Of a stretch of DNA of 47,370 bases, positions 31,951 to 39,649 are shown in pieces. The notes under the pieces were generated by a model. That model searched no databases. It was not told the DNA's origin and was given only the letters and a program-made list of their open reading frames with translations. Within the stretch, counting starts at the first letter, position 1. The number at the start of each line of letters is the position of its first letter. A program made the position numbers and the translations under genes. This DNA comes from an uncultured Eubacterium sp. (GTDB lineage Bacteria; Bacillota; Clostridia; Oscillospirales; Acutalibacteraceae). The stretch lies in contig CAJTZJ010000015.1 in the NCBI GenBank assembly GCA_910583925.1, positions 1 through 47,370 on the forward strand, given 5' to 3'.

Positions 31951-33231
31951 ATGAAAATAGCAAAAGAATACAGCGAAAAATTTGACATTAAGCGTCAAAC
32001 GGAGTACGCGGTTAAGGGCATAACAAAGGTTTGTAATAAGATTGGTCCCCGTAAGCCGGGTTCACCGGAAGAGCATCGTGCACAGCAGTGGTTTGAAAAG
32101 GATATGAAAAACTACTGTGAAGAAACAAAAATTGAAGAATTTACGCTTCATCGTCAGGGCTTTATGGGCTTTATTCCGTTTACGGTTGCCTGTGGTGTTG
32201 CAAGTGTTTTTGTAAACTGGTTTGTAAGTCCGATCTGGGCGCTTGTACTTTGCGTGCTTGCCTTTATTCCGCTTGTTTTTGAATTTCTTATGTATAAGCA
32301 GTTTGATGATTTTCTTTTCCCGAAGCAGACATCACATAATATGATTGCCACAAGAAAGCCGACAGGCGAGGTTAAGAAGCGTATTGTTATGATTGGCCAT
32401 TCGGATTCTCAGTTTGAATGGACGCTGAATTATCTTATCGGCGGTCTTCAGGCAAAGCTTTTTGTTGAGATTCCTGCTGTTGTAGGTCTTGTTGTTCAGA
32501 CAGCAATAGCTGTTGTCGGCATAATTGTCGGTGCAACGCACGGCGGTATTGTTGCAGCTGGCAAAATGGAAGTTCTTCATCCTATGTTTATTGCATTATT
32601 TGTTGTTTCCTGCATTTTCATTCCTTTTGAACTTGCGTTTCTTTTCTTCCAGAGCTGGACTAAGTCTGTTCCGGGCGCATCGGATAATCTTTCGGGCTGT
32701 TATGTAGGTATGGCTGCAATCAAGGCTCTTGATGAGGCTGGTATTCGCTTTGAAAACACAGAGGTTGTTATGATCTGCTCAGGTTCTGAGGAAGCCGGTC
32801 TTCGCGGTGCAAAGGCTTATGCAAAGGCTCATGAAAAGGAGCTTAAGGAAATACCAACCGCTGTTGTTGCGCTTGATACTTTCCGTGATCTTGAAACAAT
32901 GGCAGTTTATGACAGAGATTTATCAGGTACTCTTAAACATCATAAGGGTGTAAAAGAGCTTGTTCACGATGCGTGTGCAAACTGCGGATTTGATGTTAAG
33001 TATGAATCCATATATATCGGCGGCTCGGATGCTGCGGCATTTACTCAGCGCGGTATCCCGGCAACAGGCTTTGCTGCTATGGATCCTGCTCCGCCAAGAT
33101 ATTATCATACAAGGCTTGATACTCCTGAAAATCTTCGTCCGGAATGTATTGAGGTTGGTATTGAGATTATGCTTGAAGCACTTTGTATGTTTGATAAAAA
33201 TGGTGCCGAAGGCATTGGTGATAACGAATAA
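31951..33231 (+). CDS. Membrane-embedded M28 family zinc peptidase
   Basis: The 426-residue protein carries M28 metal ligands in order: His150 with Asp152 (GHSDSQ), Asp245 (GASDNLSG), Glu280/Glu281 (GSEEAGLRG), Asp309 (ALD) and His386 (YYHTRLDT). Between the His and Asp ligands is an unusual hydrophobic insert, about 172-235, with probable TM helices. Another TM hairpin lies near 72-112. It is therefore likely an integral-membrane aminopeptidase. The catalytic set is complete; orientation and substrates are unknown. Strong SD GAGGAG. Single-gene transcript with its own promoter and terminator. Confidence 0.88.
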   Translation: MKIAKEYSEKFDIKRQTEYAVKGITKVCNKIGPRKPGSPEEHRAQQWFEKDMKNYCEETKIEEFTLHRQGFMGFIPFTVACGVASVFVNWFVSPIWALVLCVLAFIPLVFEFLMYKQFDDFLFPKQTSHNMIATRKPTGEVKKRIVMIGHSDSQFEWTLNYLIGGLQAKLFVEIPAVVGLVVQTAIAVVGIIVGATHGGIVAAGKMEVLHPMFIALFVVSCIFIPFELAFLFFQSWTKSVPGASDNLSGCYVGMAAIKALDEAGIRFENTEVVMICSGSEEAGLRGAKAYAKAHEKELKEIPTAVVALDTFRDLETMAVYDRDLSGTLKHHKGVKELVHDACANCGFDVKYESIYIGGSDAAAFTQRGIPATGFAAMDPAPPRYYHTRLDTPENLRPECIEVGIEIMLEALCMFDKNGAEGIGDNE

Positions 33232-33253
33232 TAAAGATTTATACGATTGTTAC

Positions 33254-33288
33254 AAAATAGCTCATTGGTTATTCAATGAGCTATTTTT
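33254..33288 (+). terminator. Terminator after the M28 peptidase gene
   Basis: A 14-bp perfect stem, 33254-33267 with 33274-33287, 6-nt loop, T-rich tail. A-run on the left side. Confidence 0.9.
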
Positions 33289-33318
33289 GTATTTTTTATT
33301 TTATTTTTTTATTAAATA

Positions 33319-33327
33319 TGGTACAAT
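33319..33327 (+). promoter_or_regulatory. polA extended -10 promoter
   Basis: TG-n-TACAAT (33319-33327), 36 bp before the polA ATG. The -35 area is a T-run without a consensus hexamer, so recognition probably relies on the extended -10. Confidence 0.5.
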
Positions 33328-33363
33328 ATATTCAACTATATATTGATATCCAGAGGTTAAAAT

Positions 33364-35958
33364 ATGAGATTACTTGTTATTGACGGAAACAGCATCGTAA
33401 ACCGTGCATTTTACGGAATAAAGCTTTTAACAACAAAAAGCGGATATTACACAAATGCGATTTACGGCTTTCTTAATATTCTTCTTAAAAATCAGGATTT
33501 ATGCAATCCCGATGCAGTTGTAGTTGCGTTTGATGTTCATGCACCTACCTTCCGCCATAAAATGTATGATGCGTACAAAGCAGGGCGTCATGGTATGCCT
33601 GATGAATTAAGGCAGCAGATGCCCGTTTTAAAAAATCTGCTTCATTATCTCGGATATAAAACGATTGAGTGTGAGGGATGGGAGGCTGATGATATTCTCG
33701 GCACGCTTGCCGAAGGCTGCCGCAGCAATGGCGATGAATGCTTTATTGCAACGGGTGACCGGGATTCTCTCCAGCTTGCCCACGGCGGTGTTCAGGTTCT
33801 GCTTGCCAGAACAAAAATGGGGCAGACGGTTACGGATATTTATGATGAAAACGCAATTCTGGAGGAATACGGTATTGTTCCTGCCGGGCTTATTCAGGTT
33901 AAGGCTTTACAAGGTGACTCAAGTGACAATATCCCCGGTGTAGCAGGTGTTGGTGCAAAAACGGCGCTTGATTTAATCCAAAGGTTTAAAACTATTGATT
34001 CAATCTATGAAAAGCTTGATGAAATTGATATCAAAAAAGGTGTTCGTGAAAAGCTCAGAAACGATAAGGAAAAGGCGTATCTTTCTCTTGATTTGGGAAC
34101 AATACGCACCGATGCGCCGATTGATAAAAATGCTTCTGCATATGTTGTATCCGGTGGGGATAAGGCCCTTGCTGCTGCCGAATTTGCAAGGCTTGAGCTT
34201 TTCAGCCTTATTGACAAATTCGGCTTGAACAGGAATGATGCAAAGACAGAAGCGGTTAAAGAAAAGCCGAGAGAAATTATAAAATCAATCTGCACCTCTT
34301 CAAAGGAGCTTCTTGAAAAAATCGGAAAGGATGAGGCTTACTTTTATGCGGATTGTATAGACGGCAGTATTTGCGATATTTATTTTGCATCAGACGATGA
34401 AATTATTGTTATGCCGTCTTATTGTGAAGAATTCAGCAGCTTTATAAAAGAGTTTTTTGAAAGCGGCATTAAGAAATTCAGCTACAACACAAAGGAGCTT
34501 CATCGTCTTGCAGCAAAAATGGGCATAAACTGCAATAATGTTTGCGGCGATTTAATGCTTTCTGCTTATCTTTTGCGCCCGTCCGATACAAATTATGATA
34601 TAGACCATATGTGTCTTGAATATGGCGTTACTGTTCCTGAATATCAGAATGAAATGGGCGGAGTGGAACAGGCGGTTTCTTTTGCTGCTGTTTTAAAGCC
34701 GCTTTTTGATAAAACAAATATCCTGCTGGAGGAGGCGGAGCAGACGAAGCTGCTAACTGATATTGAGCTTCCGCTTGCAAGAGTTCTCGGAAAAATGGAA
34801 ATAGCCGGCTTTGAGGTAGACAAAGAGGGTATCGAAGCGTTCGGCAAAAGGCTTTCCGAAAGGCTTAAGGAGCTTACCGCTGAGATTTACAGTTCAGTCG
34901 GTCACGAATTCAATATTAATTCGCCGAAGCAGCTTGGAGTCATTCTTTTTGAGGAAATGGGTATTCCGTGTAAGAAAAAGACCAAGAGCGGATATTCAAC
35001 AAAGGCTGAAATTCTTGAGGAGCTTGCTCCTGATTATCCTGTGGTTTCCCTCATTCTTGAATACAGAAGTCTTTCAAAGCTGAAATCAACCTATTGTGAG
35101 GGACTGATCAAGGTTATTGCGGAGGATGGCAGAATTCATACCTCATTTAATCAGGTAGAAACAAGAACAGGCAGAATTTCATCACTTGAGCCGAATTTGC
35201 AGAATATTCCAATCAGAACAGAGCTTGGCAGAGAGATGAGAAAATTCTTCCGTGCAAAAGACGGCGCAGTGCTTATTGATGCAGATTATAGCCAGATTGA
35301 GCTGCGTGTTCTTGCCGATTTGGCTGATGACAAAAATATGATAGATGCATTTAACAGCGGAGAGGATATTCACAGAACTACTGCTTCGCAGGTATTCGGT
35401 CTTCCTATTGAAATGGTTACTCCGACTATGCGTTCAAGGGCAAAGGCTGTTAATTTCGGAATTGTTTATGGTATTGGTGCATTCAGTCTTGCAAAGGATA
35501 TCGGGGTATCAAATAAAGAGGCAAAGGATTACATTGACGGCTACTTAAAGCATTTCAGCGGCGTTGCTTCCTATATGAACAGAATGATTGAAATTGCAAA
35601 AGATAACGGCTATGCCGAAACTTTATTTAAACGCCGCCGCTATCTTCCCGAGCTTGCGTCAAGTAATCATATGCTTCGTGCCTTCGGCGAGCGTGTGGCA
35701 AGAAATATGCCTATTCAGGGTACGGCTGCTGATATTATTAAGATAGCTATGGTTAAGGTTGCGGAAAGGCTTGAAAAGGAAAAGCTGCAGTCCCGTCTGA
35801 TACTTCAGGTGCACGATGAGCTTATTGTTGAAGCTCCTGAAAATGAAGCCGAAACAGCGCTTGCAATTGTAACAGAGGAAATGGAAAAGGCGTGCAGTAT
35901 GAAAGTTCGCCTGCTTGCTGACGGCAAGATCGGCAAAACCTGGTTTGATGCACACTGA
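33364..35958 (+). CDS. polA: DNA polymerase I
   Basis: The 864-residue protein has the N-terminal 5' nuclease (LLVIDGNS at 3-10, WEADDILG, ATGDRDS, QGDSSDNIPG) and the C-terminal polymerase with motif A DADYSQIELR, motif B RAKAVNFGIVYG and motif C QVHDEL. The central 3'-5' exonuclease-like domain (about 300-450) lacks the DxE of ExoI; at that place the text is FYADCIDGS, so proofreading is probably lost, as in Bacillus-type Pol I. It fills Okazaki gaps and repairs DNA. SD AGAGG. The rimI gene begins about 80 bp after its stop. Confidence 0.96.
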   Translation: MRLLVIDGNSIVNRAFYGIKLLTTKSGYYTNAIYGFLNILLKNQDLCNPDAVVVAFDVHAPTFRHKMYDAYKAGRHGMPDELRQQMPVLKNLLHYLGYKTIECEGWEADDILGTLAEGCRSNGDECFIATGDRDSLQLAHGGVQVLLARTKMGQTVTDIYDENAILEEYGIVPAGLIQVKALQGDSSDNIPGVAGVGAKTALDLIQRFKTIDSIYEKLDEIDIKKGVREKLRNDKEKAYLSLDLGTIRTDAPIDKNASAYVVSGGDKALAAAEFARLELFSLIDKFGLNRNDAKTEAVKEKPREIIKSICTSSKELLEKIGKDEAYFYADCIDGSICDIYFASDDEIIVMPSYCEEFSSFIKEFFESGIKKFSYNTKELHRLAAKMGINCNNVCGDLMLSAYLLRPSDTNYDIDHMCLEYGVTVPEYQNEMGGVEQAVSFAAVLKPLFDKTNILLEEAEQTKLLTDIELPLARVLGKMEIAGFEVDKEGIEAFGKRLSERLKELTAEIYSSVGHEFNINSPKQLGVILFEEMGIPCKKKTKSGYSTKAEILEELAPDYPVVSLILEYRSLSKLKSTYCEGLIKVIAEDGRIHTSFNQVETRTGRISSLEPNLQNIPIRTELGREMRKFFRAKDGAVLIDADYSQIELRVLADLADDKNMIDAFNSGEDIHRTTASQVFGLPIEMVTPTMRSRAKAVNFGIVYGIGAFSLAKDIGVSNKEAKDYIDGYLKHFSGVASYMNRMIEIAKDNGYAETLFKRRRYLPELASSNHMLRAFGERVARNMPIQGTAADIIKIAMVKVAERLEKEKLQSRLILQVHDELIVEAPENEAETALAIVTEEMEKACSMKVRLLADGKIGKTWFDAH

Positions 35959-36039
35959 AAAAATCATATCTTGTTCCGTTTTGCTTTGTTGTTCCTGAAA
36001 TTATGTTTTAATAAATTCAATATAAAAATGGTAATGCTT

Positions 36040-36465
36040 ATGGAAATTAAGGAATTTTCAACTGAATATGTTTCTGATGTTGCAGAAATTGAAAAAAGCT
36101 GTTTTTCAAACCCGTGGAGCAAAACGGTTCTTGAGGGCGAATTGAAAAATGATTGCTCGCATATTTATGTTGCTGTTGAGCAAGGAAAAGCAGTTGGCTA
36201 TGCTATGCTGTATATTGTCTGCGGCGAGGCGGATATCATTCGTGTTGCCGTTCTGCCCGAATACAGGCGGCAGGGCATCGCAGAAAAGCTGCTTTTAAAA
36301 AGCTTTGAGGTAAATGAAACAGATGCGATTTTTCTGGATGTTCGTGAAAGCAATTTGCCTGCAATCAATCTTTATAAGTTACTGGGCTTTGTGGATACAG
36401 GCATTCGTAAGGATTATTACAGTAATCCAACGGAAAATGCAGTTTTGATGAAAAAGGAATTCTAA
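36040..36465 (+). CDS. rimI: Ribosomal protein bS18-alanine N-acetyltransferase-like GNAT
   Basis: The 141-residue GNAT protein has the acetyl-CoA-binding motif A, VLPEYRRQGIAEKLL (Q/R-x2-G-x-A), and the RimI-type early segment SCFSNPWS (21-28) and C-terminal NLYKLLGF. The start is uncertain: ATG 36040, 36034 or 36028 all lack a good SD, while the frame from 35971 adds a hydrophobic stretch not seen in the family. It sits 121 bp upstream of tsaD, a pairing (rimI-tsaD) common in Firmicutes. Confidence 0.85.
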   Translation: MEIKEFSTEYVSDVAEIEKSCFSNPWSKTVLEGELKNDCSHIYVAVEQGKAVGYAMLYIVCGEADIIRVAVLPEYRRQGIAEKLLLKSFEVNETDAIFLDVRESNLPAINLYKLLGFVDTGIRKDYYSNPTENAVLMKKEF

Positions 36466-36467
36466 AT

Positions 36468-36563
36468 ATGGCAAAGAAAACAGAGGCAAAGCTTAAAGAA
36501 ATAGCGGATAAATATAATAATAAAATTATTGAAATTCATTCCATACAGGAATTATCAGAATAA
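36468..36563 (+). CDS. 31-aa ORF between rimI and tsaD
   Basis: The ATG lies 2 bp after the rimI stop and 9 nt after AAGGA. The product (MAKKTEAKLKEIADKYNNK..., then IIEIHSIQELSE) is basic at its start and predicted helical, with no known match. It has a good SD and tight packing between two conserved genes, so it is likely translated. It could be a leader peptide or a conserved small protein. Function unknown. Confidence 0.5.
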   Translation: MAKKTEAKLKEIADKYNNKIIEIHSIQELSE

Positions 36564-36586
36564 AATATTGGCAAAGGTACATAAAA

Positions 36587-37600
36587 ATGAAAATTTTAGG
36601 AATTGAATCCTCCTGTGATGAAACTGCGGCAGCGGTTGTTGAGGATGGAAGAACTGTTAAATCAAATATAATTGCCTCCTCTCTTGAGGAGCATAAGCTG
36701 TACGGCGGCGTTGTGCCTGAAATTGCTTCACGCCGTCATGCTGAGTCTATCAGCGGCGTTGTAAAAGAAGCATTGATGCAGGCAGATTGCACGATGGATG
36801 ACATAGATGCAATTGCGGTTACTTTTGCGCCCGGGCTTATCGGTGCGTTGCTTGTTGGTGTTAATTTTGCAAAGGGACTTGCTGCTGCGGCAGATAAGCC
36901 CCTTGTGCCGGTTCATCATCTGCGTTCGCATATTGCATCCAATTATTTAACATCTGATTTGGAACCGCCCTTTCTTTGTCTTATAGTCAGCGGCGGGCAT
37001 TCACATATCGTTGCGGTAAACAGTTATACGGATTATGAAATCATCGGCAAAACCCGTGATGATGCAGCAGGCGAGGCACTTGATAAAGCAGGCAGAACGA
37101 TGGGGCTGCCGTATCCCGGAGGTATCAGTATTGATAAAATAAGCAAAACGGGAAATTCTGACGCATATGCTTTTCCGCATCCAAAAGTTGATGGGGCACC
37201 GTTTGATTTTTCCTTCAGCGGACTGAAAACCTCTGTTATAAACACTGTTCATAATGCCGAACAGAAGGGCGAAAGAATTAACATTCCCGATTTGGCGGCA
37301 TCATTTCAGAAAAATGTTGTTGATTGCTTAATTTCAAATCTTGAAAAAGTTTCGGAAAAATTCGGATATAATAAAATTGTACTTGCCGGCGGAGTTTCTG
37401 CCAATTCGCTTTTAAGAAGCAAAAGCGAACAGCTTTGCCGAAAACATAACCGAAAGCTGTATCTGCCCGAGCTTAAATACTGCGGCGATAATGCCGCCAT
37501 GGTTGCTTCGCAGGGTTATTATGAATATCTTGCGGGGGTGAGGGCGGAATCCAGCCTTAATGCTTATGCAACAATGCCAATAGATATTGTTAATTTTTAG
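36587..37600 (+). CDS. tsaD: tRNA N6-threonylcarbamoyladenosine transferase TsaD
   Basis: The 337-residue ASKHA protein begins ILGIESSCDET (3-13) and carries the metal-binding His111 and His115 (HHLRSH). It continues with the GGHSH and AGGVSAN motifs (the latter in VLAGGVSANSLLR). Partnering TsaB and TsaE (not in the window), it transfers threonylcarbamoyl to A37 of ANN-decoding tRNAs. SD AAAGG. Length and motifs are normal for the family. Confidence 0.97.
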   Translation: MKILGIESSCDETAAAVVEDGRTVKSNIIASSLEEHKLYGGVVPEIASRRHAESISGVVKEALMQADCTMDDIDAIAVTFAPGLIGALLVGVNFAKGLAAAADKPLVPVHHLRSHIASNYLTSDLEPPFLCLIVSGGHSHIVAVNSYTDYEIIGKTRDDAAGEALDKAGRTMGLPYPGGISIDKISKTGNSDAYAFPHPKVDGAPFDFSFSGLKTSVINTVHNAEQKGERINIPDLAASFQKNVVDCLISNLEKVSEKFGYNKIVLAGGVSANSLLRSKSEQLCRKHNRKLYLPELKYCGDNAAMVASQGYYEYLAGVRAESSLNAYATMPIDIVNF

Positions 37601-37621
37601 TCAATTTATATATTATGCCTA

Positions 37622-37649
37622 TTGAATTTATTTTAAAACTTGGTATAAT
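37622..37649 (+). promoter_or_regulatory. pckG promoter
   Basis: TTGAAT (37622-37627), 16 bp, TATAAT (37644-37649) with an extended TGG before it. This is the best -10 seen among core genes in the window, consistent with high expression. A 74-bp leader and strong SD AAAGGAG follow. Confidence 0.8.
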
Positions 37650-37722
37650 ATAAACTGATAAAAATTGCGGCTATTTCAATAATTTTTATCACAAATTGTA
37701 TTCTGTATAAAGGAGAAGAAAT

Positions 37723-39498
37723 ATGGAAACAAATCTTACAAACAATAAGTCACTTCTTGCTTGGCTTGATGAAAAGGTTGCGCTTTTAAAGCCATCAAAA
37801 ATTATGTGGATTGATGGTTCAAAAGAACAGATTGATGCACTTAAGGCTGAAGCAGTTGAAACAGGCGAAATGATTAAGCTTAATGAAGAGCTTCTTCCGG
37901 ATTGCTATCTTCACAGAACAGCTGAAAATGATGTTGCCCGTGTTGAGGACAGAACTCTTATCTGTTCTAAGAACGAAAAGGATGCAGGTCCTACAAACCA
38001 TTGGATGGATCCTGAAAAGGCATATGAAATGCTTTACAATATTGCTGCCGGTTCATATGAGGGCAGAACAATGTATATCATCCCTTATTCAATGGGCCCT
38101 GTTGGTTCTCCGTTCTCAAAAATCGGTATTGAAATTACAGATTCTATCTATGTTGTTCTTAATATGAATATCATGACCAGAATCGGCACAGCAGTTCTTG
38201 ATGCGCTCGGCGATTCAAATGATTGGGTTCGCGGTATGCACTGCAAATGTAATGTTGATCCTGAAAACAGATGGATTTGCCAGTTCCCTGAGGATAACAC
38301 AATTATTTCCGTTAACTCTGCTTACGGCGGAAATGTTCTTCTTGGTAAAAAATGCTTTGCTCTTCGTATAGCTTCTTATCTTGGTAAAAACGAGATGTGG
38401 CAGGCTGAGCATATGCTTATCCTTGGTCTTGAAAAGCCAAACGGCGAAGTTAAGTATATCTGCGCAGCATTCCCAAGTGCCTGCGGTAAAACAAACCTTG
38501 CTATGCTTATTCCTCCGGAAGGATATCAGAAGAAGGGTTACAAAGTATGGTGTGTTGGTGATGATATTTCCTGGATCAGAAAAGGTCCTGACGGTCGTCT
38601 TTATGCTATCAACCCTGAAAACGGTTTCTTCGGCGTTGCTCCGGGAACAAATATGAAATCAAATCCAAATGCGCTTAAGTCAACAATGAGCGGCACTATT
38701 TTCACAAATGTTTGCCATAATCTTGATAATAATACTGTTTGGTGGGAAGGTCTTGATAAGAATCCTCCTACAAATGCTATTGATTGGAAGGGCAATCCTT
38801 GGAATGGTGCAGAAGCAACAGAGAAGGGCGCTCATCCAAACTCAAGATTTACTGCTCCTGCAACAAACTGCCCATGTATTTCAGCTGAATTTGAAAACCC
38901 ACAGGGTGTTCCGATTTCAGCTATCGTATTCGGCGGACGCCGTGCTAAGCTTACCCCTCTTGTTTATCAGTCAAAGAGCTGGAACAACGGTGTATTCGTA
39001 GGTTCAATTATGGGTTCTGAAACAACTGCTGCTGCAACAGGCGCTGTTGGTGTTGTTCGCCGTGATCCTATGGCTATGCTTCCGTTCTGCGGTTACAATA
39101 TGGGTGACTACTGGAAACACTGGATTGAGATTGGTGAAACACTTGATCCTGATAAGGCCCCGAAAATCTTTAATGTTAACTGGTTCCGTAAAGATGACGA
39201 GGGTAACTTCCTTTGGCCCGGTTTTGGCGACAATATGCGTGTCCTTGACTGGATTATTGATCGCTGCGACGGCAAGGTAGATGCTCAGGAAACAGCTATT
39301 GGTTATCTTCCATATGCTGATGATATCAACCTTGAGGGTCTTGATATGACTAAAGAAGATCTTGAAAAGATTCTTGATGTGGATAAGGCTGCATGGGAAG
39401 AAGAATTCAAGGGTGTTGAAGAGCTTTATGCTAAGTTCGGCGATACTCTTCCTGAAGAACTCAGAACAGAGCTTGAAACAGTAAAGTCTAATCTTTAA
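37723..39498 (+). CDS. pckG: Phosphoenolpyruvate carboxykinase (GTP)
   Basis: The 591-residue enzyme is the GTP type: the P-loop ACGKTN (253-258) with the mobile-loop Cys254, the metal-binding VGDDISW (278-284) and a GTP-type N-terminal region (GSKEQIDALKAEAV). In gut Clostridia it commonly works in the PEP-to-oxaloacetate direction, fixing CO2 and generating GTP during fermentation. The gene has a strong promoter, strong SD and codon use like highly expressed genes. It ends with an ideal terminator. Confidence 0.96.
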   Translation: METNLTNNKSLLAWLDEKVALLKPSKIMWIDGSKEQIDALKAEAVETGEMIKLNEELLPDCYLHRTAENDVARVEDRTLICSKNEKDAGPTNHWMDPEKAYEMLYNIAAGSYEGRTMYIIPYSMGPVGSPFSKIGIEITDSIYVVLNMNIMTRIGTAVLDALGDSNDWVRGMHCKCNVDPENRWICQFPEDNTIISVNSAYGGNVLLGKKCFALRIASYLGKNEMWQAEHMLILGLEKPNGEVKYICAAFPSACGKTNLAMLIPPEGYQKKGYKVWCVGDDISWIRKGPDGRLYAINPENGFFGVAPGTNMKSNPNALKSTMSGTIFTNVCHNLDNNTVWWEGLDKNPPTNAIDWKGNPWNGAEATEKGAHPNSRFTAPATNCPCISAEFENPQGVPISAIVFGGRRAKLTPLVYQSKSWNNGVFVGSIMGSETTAAATGAVGVVRRDPMAMLPFCGYNMGDYWKHWIEIGETLDPDKAPKIFNVNWFRKDDEGNFLWPGFGDNMRVLDWIIDRCDGKVDAQETAIGYLPYADDINLEGLDMTKEDLEKILDVDKAAWEEEFKGVEELYAKFGDTLPEELRTELETVKSNL

Positions 39499-39510
39499 TT
39501 AAAAGTATTT

Positions 39511-39540
39511 AAGCCCAAGGGATTTCCCTTGGGCTTTTTT
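39511..39540 (+). terminator. pckG terminator
   Basis: An 11-bp perfect stem, 39511-39521 with 39526-39536, four-base loop, and six T's. Confidence 0.95.
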
Positions 39541-39604
39541 GTATACCAAAACCAAATGTGTAACTGATTGTTATGAGTGTTGGTAAAACGATGTCAGTTA
39601 GTAT

Positions 39605-39645
39605 AAAAAGAGCTTCTCCTTAGTGTTCCAAAGAGAAGCTTTTTT
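39605..39645. terminator. Terminator of the minus-strand glucosaminidase gene, possibly bidirectional
   Basis: An 8-bp stem, 39611-39618 with 39633-39640, is flanked by A5 (39605-39609) on the left and T6 on the right. It lies just after the minus-strand stop codon. Confidence 0.8.
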
Positions 39646-39649
39646 GTTT

